Made by a program: the position numbers and the translations under genes. This document shows positions 46,501 to 54,781 of a stretch of DNA of 64,000 nucleotides, piece after piece; positions within the stretch are counted from its first letter, which is position 1, and each line of letters starts with the position of its first letter. The DNA comes from Chromatiaceae bacterium (GTDB taxonomy: Bacteria > Pseudomonadota > Gammaproteobacteria > Chromatiales > Chromatiaceae): assembly GCA_024235255.1 (NCBI GenBank), contig JACKMT010000001.1:434001-498000 (forward strand). The letters run 5' to 3'. The notes under the pieces were generated by a model that did not search any database, was not told the origin of the DNA, and saw nothing but the letters and a program-made list of their open reading frames with translations.

Positions 46501-46788
46501 CCGCTGATCGGGGTCAATACCTTCCTGAACCCGAAGGGAACAGAGCCGCTGACCATCGAACTGGCGCGCTCCACCGACGCGGAGAAGCAGAGCCAGATAT
46601 CCCGGCTCAGGGAGTTTCAACAGCGCCACAGCGGCCGCTCCGGACAGGCGCTGGAGCGGATCCGGCAGGCTGCCATTAACGACGAGAACATATTCACCGA
46701 GCTGGTGAGCGCGGTGCGCTACTGCTCGCTGGGGCAGATTTCAGAGACTTTATACGAAGTCGGCGGTCAATACCGGCGCAATATGTGA
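43531..46788 (+). CDS. icmF: Fused isobutyryl-CoA mutase IcmF
   Basis: 1085 residues, the size of IcmF. Residues 15-145 are the B12-binding domain (SLFDGHDASINIMRR, base-off His30; SSYQGGH; FAGGGG). Residues about 200-420 are the MeaI-type G-protein chaperone (Walker A GTGGSGKS at 209-216; AINKFD). The rest is the substrate-binding mutase barrel (TVQADILKEDQGQNTCIF, FYSVSISGYHIAEAGANP). IcmF interconverts isobutyryl-CoA and butyryl-CoA using adenosylcobalamin, and family members also act on isovaleryl-/pivalyl-CoA. Its operator is shared with liuR, linking it to branched-chain acid use. Downstream are hydroxybutyryl-CoA dehydrogenase and crotonase. No cobalamin riboswitch is seen. Confidence 0.95.
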   Translation: MQNASKAQSAAFTPNHKIRFVTAASLFDGHDASINIMRRILQASGAEVIHLGHNRSVAEIVDAALQEDVQGIAVSSYQGGHVEYLKYMVDMLRQRGGEQIRVFAGGGGVIIPEEMHELHGYGVTRIYSPEDGQAMGLQGMILDMLEKSDFDPGELAPANLDPIMKGDFRALSRVLTALENGTLAKALQTGITQAAAEMKRRIPVLGITGTGGSGKSSLTDELVRRFRLGQGDRLRIAIIAVDPTRRKTGGALLGDRIRMNAINHPNIFMRSVATRDAKGEVPGYLTAMIDACRLADFDLIIIETPGIGQGSAAIVPLVDTSLYVMTPEFGAQSQLEKIDMLDFADFVAINKFDRKGAEDAFRDVSKQVQRNREAFSTPVDEMPVYGTMAARFNDDGLTALYQGLLQRLGELGLDVVADLLPAAAGHKSTGKHVIVPPQRVRYLAEIAETVRDYKKSAREQADLARERQQLIESRRMLTESGAAVKELDQLIEARELQLDPRARKLLDIWPKVRESYAGDEYVVKIRDREIRTQLKRTTLSGTRIPKVALPHYQDHGELLKWLLLENLPGTFPYTAGVFAFKREGEDPTRMFAGEGDAFRTNRRFKKLSEHAAAKRLSTAFDSVTLYGCDPDERPDIYGKVGNSGVSIATLDDLKVLYSGFDLCSPTTSVSMTINGPAPMILAMFINTAIDQQIEKFERENGRQPTDDEIDKIREWAQENMRGTVQADILKEDQGQNTCIFSTEFALKMMGDIQEYFVQHRIRNFYSVSISGYHIAEAGANPISQLAFTLANGFTYVETYLARGMHIDEFAPNLSFFFSNGMEPEYTVMGRAARRIWATALRFKYGGNERSQKLKYHIQTSGRSLHAQEMDFNDIRTTLQALIAIYDNCNSLHTNAFDEAITTPSEESVRRALAIQLIINNEWGLARNENPNQGAFIIEELTELVEEAVLAEFERISERGGVLGAMETGYQRGKIQDESLHYEHMKHDGSLPLIGVNTFLNPKGTEPLTIELARSTDAEKQSQISRLREFQQRHSGRSGQALERIRQAAINDENIFTELVSAVRYCSLGQISETLYEVGGQYRRNM

Positions 46789-46977
46789 TACAAAGGGGGG
46801 TCAGAAATGACAGGTTGGTCTGCATCGGGAAACTCCCTCGTACCGGGAGAATGAAGCGGTGAAGGTGAAGAACGCCCCTGTTCTGATACCCTCCGCTCAA
46901 CTCTTCCCACACGCAGGAGGAGGGAGCGCTACCGGAGCGGCCAAATTTCTGTAACCAAGAAAAATCCAGAGGTTGAT

Positions 46978-47826
46978 ATGCAGGTAAATAGCGTAGGCGT
47001 GGTTGGCGCCGGTACTATGGGCAACGGAATTGCGCAGGCGTTCGCCGCATCAGGCATCAAGGTTGTACTTCATGACATCACGGACGAAGCCCTGAAGCGC
47101 GGCATTGACACAATTGACAACAGTCTCGACCGGATGCTGAAGAAGGAGAAGATCAGTACCGAGCAGAAAACCGAAATTCTGGCGAATATTCGCGGCGTAA
47201 CCAACCTGGAAGAGATGGCGGAGGTCGACCTGGTGGTCGAGGCGGCCAGCGAGAATCTCGATATAAAAATAAAGATTTTCAAAGCGCTCGATCGTATTTG
47301 CAAGGCTGATGCGATTCTCGCCAGCAACACCTCATCGATCTCGTTGACGCGCATCGCGCGCGAAACCAGCCGCCCCGGAAAGGTGATCGGCATGCACTTT
47401 TTCAACCCGGTGCCGATGATGAAGCTGGTGGAGGTGATCCGCGCGCTGCAGACCGACGACGAGGTTTACGCCCTGATCGACGAGACCGCCCGCAGGGTGG
47501 GCAAAACGCCGGTCGAGGTGAACGACTCTCCCGGTTTCGTCTCCAACCGGATTCTGGTGCCGATGCTCAACGAGGCGATCTACGCGCTGCATGAGGGCGT
47601 GGCTACAGCCGAGGCGATCGACAATGTGATGAAGCTGGGCATGGCCCACCCGATGGGCCCGCTGGCACTGGCGGACATGATCGGACTGGACACCTGCCTC
47701 TCCATCATGGAGGTGCTGCATGAGGGTCTGGGCGAATCGAAATACCGCCCTTGCCCGCTGCTGCGCAAGATGGTCGACGCCGGCTACCTCGGCCGTAAAT
47801 CCGGCAAAGGGTTTTACGCTTACTGA
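46978..47826 (+). CDS. hbd: 3-hydroxybutyryl-CoA dehydrogenase
   Basis: 282 residues. The Rossmann NAD site VGVVGAGTMGNGIAQAFA opens the protein; SNTSSISLTRIA and GMHFFNPVPMMKLVEVI carry the catalytic Ser and His, and VNDSPGFVSNRILVPMLNEA leads the dimer domain. It oxidises 3-hydroxybutyryl-CoA to acetoacetyl-CoA. GAGG precedes the ATG. It lies 189 bases after icmF and before a crotonase on the same strand; a short CTCCC/GGGAG hairpin lies between. These genes would take the butyryl-CoA made by IcmF into beta-oxidation. Confidence 0.95.
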   Translation: MQVNSVGVVGAGTMGNGIAQAFAASGIKVVLHDITDEALKRGIDTIDNSLDRMLKKEKISTEQKTEILANIRGVTNLEEMAEVDLVVEAASENLDIKIKIFKALDRICKADAILASNTSSISLTRIARETSRPGKVIGMHFFNPVPMMKLVEVIRALQTDDEVYALIDETARRVGKTPVEVNDSPGFVSNRILVPMLNEAIYALHEGVATAEAIDNVMKLGMAHPMGPLALADMIGLDTCLSIMEVLHEGLGESKYRPCPLLRKMVDAGYLGRKSGKGFYAY

Positions 47827-47921
47827 CGCATTCGGCGCACGCTGGACTGCATCCGCTTCGGACTGCTCCTGGAGTGGATTGCAGTGACTTTTCACCCTAC
47901 TTCCGGAATTCGATTATCGCC

Positions 47922-48707
47922 ATGAACTTTGAAAATATTCTGCTCGAAGAGCTTGAACCCGGCATCTTTCTGCTGACCATCAACCGCCCCAAAGTGTTCA
48001 ACGCCCTCAACCAGGCCACCGTGGCCGAAATCAAACGCGCCAGGGATCTGCTGGACGCCAACCCGCAGGCCCGGGTGCTGCTGTTAACCGGCGCCGGCAG
48101 CAAAGCCTTTGCCGCCGGTGCCGATATCAAAGAGATGCACAATATGAGCGGCATCCAGGGACGCGATTTTTCGCAGGAGGGACTGAAAGTTTTCCGCAGC
48201 CTGGAGACGCTTCCCATCCCTGTCATCGCCGTGGTTAACGGCTACTGCCTCGGCGGCGGCTGCGAACTCGCTATGAGCTGCGACTGGATCATCGCTTCGG
48301 AAAACGCATTTTTCGGCCAGCCGGAGGTCAACCTCGGCGTTACGCCCGGATTCGGCGGCACCCAACGGCTGCCGCGTCTGATTGGCCGGGGAAGAACCAT
48401 GGAGCTGACCATGACCGGCCGTCAGATCTCGGCCGAGGAAGCCAAGGATTGGGGTCTGGTCAATCATGTCTACCAACAGGGTGAACTGATGGAGAAGGCG
48501 CTGGAGACGGCACGGGACATTATCAAGAAGGGCCCGGTCGCGCTTGAGCTGACCAAAGACACCATCCTGCGCGGACAGGATATGGATCTGGACAACGCCT
48601 GCGCACTGGAAAGTAAAGCCTTTGGCCTGACCTTCTCAACCGAAGATCAAAAAGAGGGCATGTCGGCTTTTCTGGAGAAGCGCTCCGCCAAGTTTCACGG
48701 TAAATAG
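47922..48707 (+). CDS. Enoyl-CoA hydratase (crotonase)
   Basis: 261 residues from the ATG at 47922; an in-frame start 48 bases earlier gives an unlikely extension. Crotonase motifs: FAAGADIKEM and NGYCLGGGCELAMSCDWIIA (oxyanion hole), QPEVNLGVTPGFGGTQRLPR with both catalytic Glu positions. It hydrates crotonyl-CoA to 3-hydroxybutyryl-CoA. It follows the hydroxybutyryl-CoA dehydrogenase, and the two should be co-transcribed, possibly from the icmF promoter. A strong hairpin lies just downstream. Confidence 0.93.
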   Translation: MNFENILLEELEPGIFLLTINRPKVFNALNQATVAEIKRARDLLDANPQARVLLLTGAGSKAFAAGADIKEMHNMSGIQGRDFSQEGLKVFRSLETLPIPVIAVVNGYCLGGGCELAMSCDWIIASENAFFGQPEVNLGVTPGFGGTQRLPRLIGRGRTMELTMTGRQISAEEAKDWGLVNHVYQQGELMEKALETARDIIKKGPVALELTKDTILRGQDMDLDNACALESKAFGLTFSTEDQKEGMSAFLEKRSAKFHGK

Positions 48708-48718
48708 CCGCCGGCTGT

Positions 48719-48749
48719 GGGAGGTGAAGGCTCTGAAACTTCACCTCCC
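48719..48749. terminator. Strong hairpin between convergent genes
   Basis: A perfect 11-bp stem GGGAGGTGAAG/CTTCACCTCCC with a 9-base loop, 12 bases past the crotonase stop and about 55 bases from the next convergent stop. No T run follows, so it is a terminator-like or mRNA-stabilising hairpin rather than a textbook intrinsic terminator. Confidence 0.55.
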
Positions 48750-48803
48750 GCAAGATTAAGATGTATACCCGACATGTACGCTGCCGGCGACTGCACGGTA
48801 CTC

Positions 48804-51140
48804 CTAACGATTGCTGACTTTAAACTGGCTGACAAGTAATTTTAGGTTATCACCGAGTCTGGCCAACATCTCACTCGATGTCGCTGTCTGCTCGGCTCCG
48901 GTAGCGGTACTTTGCGCTACCTGGTAGATGTTATCCACATTCTTGCTAATCTCTTCGGTCACCGCCGACTGTTCTTCCGTGGCACTGGCAATCTGCGTAC
49001 TCATATCCAGCAGTTGCTGCACAGCCTGTTCTATTGCGATGAAGGCTTGATCCGTCTGTTCCGAACGCTGCACTGTCGTAGCGAGGCCGTCGTTGTTCTG
49101 CTGCAACATCTGGGCGGTTTGCTGACTCCGGGATTGCAGGGATTCGATGATCTCCCGGATCTCTTCCGTTGACTGTTGGGTGCGTTGTGCAAGAATCCGC
49201 ACCTCGTCCGCAACCACCGCGAATCCCCTGCCCTGTTCGCCGGCTCGCGCGGCTTCTATTGCCGCATTGAGCGCCAGCAGATTGGTCTGTTCGGCAATGC
49301 CGCGGATGACATCCAGCACGGTTCCAACCCGGGTGCTGTCCTGCTGTAATGCGTTCACCACATCCTGAGACTCGATCATGCGGCGTGAGAGCTGTTGGAT
49401 GGCGGTGGAATTGGCTACCAGAACCTCCTTACCCGTCTTCACCTGCATGCCGGCTGTACGCGCCGCCTCCGCCGTGGCGTTGGTATTTTCGGCCACGTTC
49501 TTGACCGTGGAGGTCATCTCTTCAATGGCGGTGGCGACCTGCTGAATCTCATTTTGTTGCTGCTCGACACCTTGCCGGGTATCACGGGTGATCATCGAAA
49601 GCTCTTCCGAGGCGGTCGCCAGTTCGTCGGTGGAACTTCCAACCTGGCTCATGATGCCCTCCATTTTGGCGACAAAGGTGTTGAACGCGGCGCCCAACTG
49701 ACCCAGTTCATCCTTCGCACTCTCATCCAACCGGGCGGTGAGGTCTCCGGATCCAGATGAGATATCCCGCATGGAGTTGACGATTCGCTCCAGGGGCCGG
49801 GCTAATCTAAGACTGAAGAACCAGCCCAACGCACCACTGGACAGAACCAGCACGCATCCCACTCCGAGCATAAAGTAGATAATGAAGGAGTTCAGTGAGT
49901 ACGCCGCTTCGTATGCCTCCGCTTGGTCGATTTCGGCCAGAATGGCCCACTGTAGACCGTCAATTTCGATGGGTTTATAAGCAGACAGTACCGGTACCCC
50001 CCGGTAGTCATCGAAGATGTCAAACCCGGTTTGGCCGTTGATCGCGTTTTGTGCGCCCTGAGATTTCACCGCCATCAAACCGATGACCGTCTCTTTGGAC
50101 TGGATGGCATCCCTGGTTTCGTTCGAGACACCGGCATCGGTGATTGCCTGCATAAAGCCTTTGACATCTTCCAGGAAAAAACGGCTTTGACTGCGCATCT
50201 TGAAGTCGGAGCCGATCAGATAGGTCTCCCCACTCTCGCCAAGCCCCGACTCCCGCCACTTGCCGTTCCTCGTCATCACCGTGTTGATTCTTTCGATCGG
50301 CAGTTGGAAGGCGAGTACGCCCAGCTTCTTGCCGTGCTCGAAGACCGGTGTGGCGATAAACGCCGCCGGATCGTTATAGGAGGGCAGGTAGGAGGCGAAG
50401 TCGGTCAAATAGACCGCGCCTGTATCCTGCAGCTCCATCGCTCCGCGGTAGGCCTTTGCCAGTCCCGAATCGGCGAAGGGGCCGTTTTTAAGCGAAGTGG
50501 CGTAATCCAACTCCTTGAACACGGTGTAAACCACATCTCCGGTAGCGGCATCGATCAGGAAGATGTCGTAGTAGCCAAACCGCTGCTGCAGCTCCCGGAT
50601 GCCCGGATGATAGTGCGCGTGTGCTCGGCTGTAACTGCTGCCGTCGTCGCTGAAATCGAGCTTATCCTTGCTGCCGAGGGGATTGGGATTGTCGATGATG
50701 TAGCGCTGCTGAAAAGCGTATGCGTTATCTCCCAATTTGCCGACTACTGCATCGACCGGCGCTGGGTTTCCACTGTTGTGCCGCTTGAATTCGGTTTGAA
50801 ATTTATTCCGGTAATACTCCTGGACCGCCGAACGCATCTTTTGCGAATCCAGGGAGAGCTCACTGCTCAGATTATGGAAGCTCTGCGAAAATTCCCGCAT
50901 CGCCTGGAGAATCATGTCATCCTTGGCATAGGCCTGCGCCTGGCTGGTCATTGAGTCGAAGTAGTTTTCGATTTGCGATGCGCGCTCCTCACGCAGTGCG
51001 ATCAAGCGGGCTTGCGCCTGTTCCTCAATCGCCTGTTCCGCATGATTGGATGAAAAGAGCCCGATGATACCGCCAGCAAGCAGTGCCGGGATCGAAGCCA
51101 GCAGAATACTGCCGAATCGTAATTTGGTCTTGATCAGCAT
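48804..51140 (-). CDS. Methyl-accepting chemotaxis protein with Cache sensor
   Basis: 778 residues. The first membrane helix lies near 10-30, followed by a large periplasmic region (30-405) of the double-Cache type (FGYYDIFLIDAATGDVVYTVFKELDYATSLKNG, VTPVFEHGK-like ATPVFEHGKKLGVLAFQLP). The second helix is near 415-435, then HAMP, then the signalling coiled coil with NLLALNAAIEAARAGEQGRGFAVVADEVR. It senses a small external ligand and controls CheA. The ligand is unknown. The C-terminus lacks a CheR-binding pentapeptide. A sigma-28-like promoter lies at 51209-51235. Confidence 0.94.
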   Translation of the reverse strand: MLIKTKLRFGSILLASIPALLAGGIIGLFSSNHAEQAIEEQAQARLIALREERASQIENYFDSMTSQAQAYAKDDMILQAMREFSQSFHNLSSELSLDSQKMRSAVQEYYRNKFQTEFKRHNSGNPAPVDAVVGKLGDNAYAFQQRYIIDNPNPLGSKDKLDFSDDGSSYSRAHAHYHPGIRELQQRFGYYDIFLIDAATGDVVYTVFKELDYATSLKNGPFADSGLAKAYRGAMELQDTGAVYLTDFASYLPSYNDPAAFIATPVFEHGKKLGVLAFQLPIERINTVMTRNGKWRESGLGESGETYLIGSDFKMRSQSRFFLEDVKGFMQAITDAGVSNETRDAIQSKETVIGLMAVKSQGAQNAINGQTGFDIFDDYRGVPVLSAYKPIEIDGLQWAILAEIDQAEAYEAAYSLNSFIIYFMLGVGCVLVLSSGALGWFFSLRLARPLERIVNSMRDISSGSGDLTARLDESAKDELGQLGAAFNTFVAKMEGIMSQVGSSTDELATASEELSMITRDTRQGVEQQQNEIQQVATAIEEMTSTVKNVAENTNATAEAARTAGMQVKTGKEVLVANSTAIQQLSRRMIESQDVVNALQQDSTRVGTVLDVIRGIAEQTNLLALNAAIEAARAGEQGRGFAVVADEVRILAQRTQQSTEEIREIIESLQSRSQQTAQMLQQNNDGLATTVQRSEQTDQAFIAIEQAVQQLLDMSTQIASATEEQSAVTEEISKNVDNIYQVAQSTATGAEQTATSSEMLARLGDNLKLLVSQFKVSNR

Positions 51141-51208
51141 TGGTAAAGTCTCATAAATTCATAGTCATGGAGTTCCTTTAGTAATTAACTCTTTCATCCA
51201 TGCGGTTA

Positions 51209-51235
51209 TTATCGGTTTACGACTATGATGCTTTA
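51209..51235 (-). promoter_or_regulatory. Sigma-28 (FliA)-like promoter of the Cache chemoreceptor
   Basis: On the minus strand TAAA (51235-51232), 15 bases, then ACCGATAA (51216-51209). This matches the flagellar consensus TAAA-N15-GCCGATAA at all but one position. The chemoreceptor start lies about 70 bases downstream. Confidence 0.75.
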
Positions 51236-51418
51236 ATTCAAGCCTGTGAATAAGCTTCCCGTTGGCAGTCGAATGTCAGCGTCATTGGCCGATTGATGGC
51301 GTAAAACGTGCAGCTTTCCAGGCAGGTCTATACTATCGTGCGCCATATCGGCCTCATTGATCGGCGCTTTCAATGCGGCGAAAGTTGTGTTCTGAATTCC
51401 CAGAGGAAAATTATCCAT

Positions 51419-52261
51419 ATGACGATAGTTGCAGACTACAGACGATTGGGGGAGCGTCTCAATGCTATTTTCGAATCTCCAAAGGTTGTCAGCCTATATT
51501 TTCCAGCACCTGCACCAGACGAAACTTTTCGCGATGAATTTGGGTTTGTGTTTCTGGAGGACGGCAGCGTCGGTCCGTTTTACGTGAGTATGGAAGGAAT
51601 TCTTCAGACTTTGTGGGAGCGCTACCCCGCCCCTGGGGAGTATTGCGGCCAAAGTGCACGCCTGTTGAGGGGATTTACCGAAGGTGACTTGGCTGACAGG
51701 GCCCTGGCCTTGGGGGTTTACAACGCTTTGAGCGCAAGCCTTTTTCGTGCCACCGGTTTTAAGGCCCCGGATCGTTCCGCGTCCTCGGGACTCGAAGATA
51801 TTCAGGCAGGTACCACAGTCGGTATGGTCGGCTATTTCTGTCCGCTGGTTGACAAGCTGGTGGAGAGAGGCTGCCAGGTGCTGATTCTTGAAAAAACTCC
51901 CGAACGCGTCGACTGGCGAGCACTGGTTTCTGTCACTCAGAACGCATTGGATCTTCGCCAATGTTCCCATGTGCTCTGCACCGCCGCGACCCTGATCAAT
52001 GATACCCTGGATGAAATTCTGAGTGCGGTAAAGGGTTATGCCGAGCTGGAAATCATCGGTCCAAGCGGCAGCGGATTGCCCGATCTGCTATTGGAAAGGG
52101 GCGTGTCAAGCGTGGGTGGAATACTCTTTTCCGATCGCTTTCACTTACTCGAATTGCTCGAACAGGGACAATCCTGGGGAGCGGCCGGTCAAAAATATCA
52201 GCTCAATGCTAAAAACTATCCGGGTTTTTCCCGCTTGATCGAGGAGCTCGGCACTCGGTAA
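51419..52261 (+). CDS. DUF364/DUF4213-like (putative metal-chelation) protein
   Basis: 280 residues from the ATG at 51419, preceded by AGAGGA; in-frame codons further upstream look non-coding. The N-terminal part (VVSLYFPAPAPDETFRDEFGFVFLEDGSVG) fits the DUF4213 enolase-N-like domain; the C-terminal part has a Rossmann-like fold (TVGMVGYFCPLVDKLVERGCQVLILEK, HVLCTAATLINDTLDEIL, LEIIGPSGSGLPDLLLERGV) as in DUF364. That family is described only as putative heavy-metal chelation. It is divergent from the Cache chemoreceptor and convergent with the kinase gene. The substrate or metal is unknown. Confidence 0.72.
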   Translation: MTIVADYRRLGERLNAIFESPKVVSLYFPAPAPDETFRDEFGFVFLEDGSVGPFYVSMEGILQTLWERYPAPGEYCGQSARLLRGFTEGDLADRALALGVYNALSASLFRATGFKAPDRSASSGLEDIQAGTTVGMVGYFCPLVDKLVERGCQVLILEKTPERVDWRALVSVTQNALDLRQCSHVLCTAATLINDTLDEILSAVKGYAELEIIGPSGSGLPDLLLERGVSSVGGILFSDRFHLLELLEQGQSWGAAGQKYQLNAKNYPGFSRLIEELGTR

Positions 52262-52351
52262 ACGCTCTGGTGTAATCACCGGCAGATAGATAAGCTGCAT
52301 GCAGGTTCTCGGTCTTAACCTTTCGTTACACACCCGCACTCTGTCCGAAGC

Positions 52352-54781
52352 TTATCTCTTCTCGTCCAAAACCAGCCTGACGCGGTGTGCGAGATCCACC
52401 TTGCGATAAGGCTTGCCAAGCAAGTTCGCTGAAAACCGGGCGAGACCGTTTTCTGCGATGACTTTGGAAGTAAAACCGGATGTAAGCATAACTTTCAATT
52501 CCGGCAATCGAGCCGTTGCCTGTTGCGCCAACTCGTAACCGTTCATTCCTCCCGGCATGACCACGTCGCTGAACAGCAGCTCCACCTGCAAACCACCTTT
52601 CAGCATTTCCAGGGCTTGCCGTCCATTCACGGCAGTATACGTGCGATAACCCAAATCGCTAAGGTACTGATTGGCAAGTTCCAATAATTCGGCTTCGTCA
52701 TCCACAATCAGCACGGATTCGCTACCGCGCGGTAGTTGATCTCCTTTGCTGAAATGATTGTTAACAGAAGGCTCGTTATGCGCCGACCGCGGTAGATAGA
52801 GATGTGCGGTCGTACCTTCATTGGGTTCAGAATAGATTTTGATGTAGCCCTCATAGCGTTTCACAAACCCGTAGACCATTGCCAATCCGAGCCCAGTGCC
52901 TTTACCCTCGGGTTTCGTGGTAAAGAAGGGTTCGAACACATGATCGAGCGTCTCCTTACTCATTCCCATTCCGGTATCACTAATGCTCAACCGGACAAAA
53001 TCTCCGGGACCAATTCCAGGATTCAAATCGGCGTAATCGGCGTCTAATTTCACGTTGACGGTTTCTATCAGAAATTTACCGCCACTGGGCATCGCATCGC
53101 GGGCATTAATGACCAGATTTAAGATCGCATCCTGGAATTCGCCGGAATCGATCTCGGTAGTCCATAGCTTGTCATCCAAGTGGTATTGCACTTCCACTTC
53201 AGGTGTAACCGAACGGGCTATCACGTCTTTTAGACCGTTTAGTAAGGCATTCAGATCCACTACGGCGGTCTCTTTGCTTTGGCGGCGGGAAAAGGCCAAT
53301 AACTGGCGTGTCAAAGTAATACAACGCTCGGTTGCCTCACTGGCGGCCCGTACCCACTTGCTTGGCTTTTCATCTTTCTCCGCATACTCGCGAAGGAAAT
53401 CGAGAAAACCGATGATGATACTTAGCTGATTGTTAAAGTCGTGCGCGATGCCACCAGAAAGCTGACCTATCGCCTCCATCTTTTGAGAACGACGCAATGC
53501 TTCTTCCATAGTGACACGATCGGTAATGTCCTGAACACTCCCGATAGAGCGGACCGGTTGGCCATCGTCGGCGTAAAAAGTTTCGCAGCGTTCCTGTACG
53601 TGCTTGATACGACCGTCCGGCATTCTGAGACGGTGTTCCGTGCGAAAACGCTTTTTGGATTTCAGCGATTCTTGGAAAGTCGTATTCACCCGCTCCCTGT
53701 CGTCGGGGTGAACCGCCTCGAGAAAAGCCTCATAAGTAGCGTTGAAGCGCTCTGGGTCAAGTTCAAAGATGCGAAATACTTCATCCGACCACAGCAGCGT
53801 GTTGCACTTGAGATCGAGGTCCCAACTTCCGATATGCGCCAAGCGTTGTGCATCTGCCAACCGCTGATGGGCAGCTTCGATGGCCTCTTCTGCGCTTTTT
53901 CTCTCTGCGATATTTTCCACACTGGACCAAATCATCTGTTCGCCGTCTTTTTCCAGTATCCTCCCCTGTAGCCGTACCGGAACACGATGCCCGTCTTTGT
54001 GGACATACTCTTTTTCATAAGGACCATAGCGACCTATGCGCTGTAATTCTGCCAGCTGCTCCTTTTCCTCGCCGCTATAGCTATCGGGCGTAATATCCCA
54101 ATGGGACAAGTGCAATGCCTCGGCTACGGTCCGACCGATAATATGGGCATAGGCTTCATTGACATCAACCAACTCGCCGTTCAGTCGGCTGAGCGCAAGA
54201 CCCACAGGAGACTGTTCGAATAACATCCGGTTATAACGTTCGCTTAGCGTTAATTCGTTGCTCACCGGATTCAGCAAGGCTCGTCGCAACACCCACCAGA
54301 GGAAAAACAGCAGTACTGCTATCAACAGCACCGACACCGATACGAGTATTGTGAGCAGTCGATTCAGACCGTGATAAATCGAAGTGGTGTCCCAAACGAC
54401 CTCCATTTTCACCACACCGCTACTGCCGTAATTGACTCTTTGACTGGTCGAAAAAGTGTGGGCTGCCGGCCGGTTCCGGCGATAGTGCGCCAGAGTAAAA
54501 TCGTTGGCTGAGACAATCTTCGCTGCTATTACATCTTGATCATCGGCTCCCCATTGGTCAACGAACTGTTCAGCTGCCGCATAATCACTTTTAATGAGGG
54601 ACTCGGCGATCAATTTAATGATCAACGACACCTCATGTTCAGCATGCTGAAAACTCTGCTGTAATAACGTGTGACGCTGATGGACATAAACTGCACCATT
54701 ACCAATTACGACTGCGACTGTAAGCACCAACAAAAACAGCGCAATTGTGCGCCGTTCATAGTTAAGCACACGAGTTGTCAT
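52352..54781 (-). CDS. Hybrid histidine kinase (PAS-PAS-HisKA-HATPase-REC)
   Basis: 809 residues. Two membrane helices (about 13-32 and 142-164) flank a periplasmic region of about 110 residues. PAS domains at about 185-295 and 310-425 follow, then a HisKA helix with His447 (GGIAHDFNNQLS), an ATPase domain (NLVINARDAM, DTGMGM, GKGTGLGLAMVYGFV), and a C-terminal receiver with Asp739 (LLFSDVVMPG). It would phosphorylate itself and its receiver in response to a signal. The ATG overlaps the stop of the upstream binding-protein gene (ATGA), implying the two work together as a sensor. No DNA-binding partner is nearby. Confidence 0.93.
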   Translation of the reverse strand: MTTRVLNYERRTIALFLLVLTVAVVIGNGAVYVHQRHTLLQQSFQHAEHEVSLIIKLIAESLIKSDYAAAEQFVDQWGADDQDVIAAKIVSANDFTLAHYRRNRPAAHTFSTSQRVNYGSSGVVKMEVVWDTTSIYHGLNRLLTILVSVSVLLIAVLLFFLWWVLRRALLNPVSNELTLSERYNRMLFEQSPVGLALSRLNGELVDVNEAYAHIIGRTVAEALHLSHWDITPDSYSGEEKEQLAELQRIGRYGPYEKEYVHKDGHRVPVRLQGRILEKDGEQMIWSSVENIAERKSAEEAIEAAHQRLADAQRLAHIGSWDLDLKCNTLLWSDEVFRIFELDPERFNATYEAFLEAVHPDDRERVNTTFQESLKSKKRFRTEHRLRMPDGRIKHVQERCETFYADDGQPVRSIGSVQDITDRVTMEEALRRSQKMEAIGQLSGGIAHDFNNQLSIIIGFLDFLREYAEKDEKPSKWVRAASEATERCITLTRQLLAFSRRQSKETAVVDLNALLNGLKDVIARSVTPEVEVQYHLDDKLWTTEIDSGEFQDAILNLVINARDAMPSGGKFLIETVNVKLDADYADLNPGIGPGDFVRLSISDTGMGMSKETLDHVFEPFFTTKPEGKGTGLGLAMVYGFVKRYEGYIKIYSEPNEGTTAHLYLPRSAHNEPSVNNHFSKGDQLPRGSESVLIVDDEAELLELANQYLSDLGYRTYTAVNGRQALEMLKGGLQVELLFSDVVMPGGMNGYELAQQATARLPELKVMLTSGFTSKVIAENGLARFSANLLGKPYRKVDLAHRVRLVLDEKR

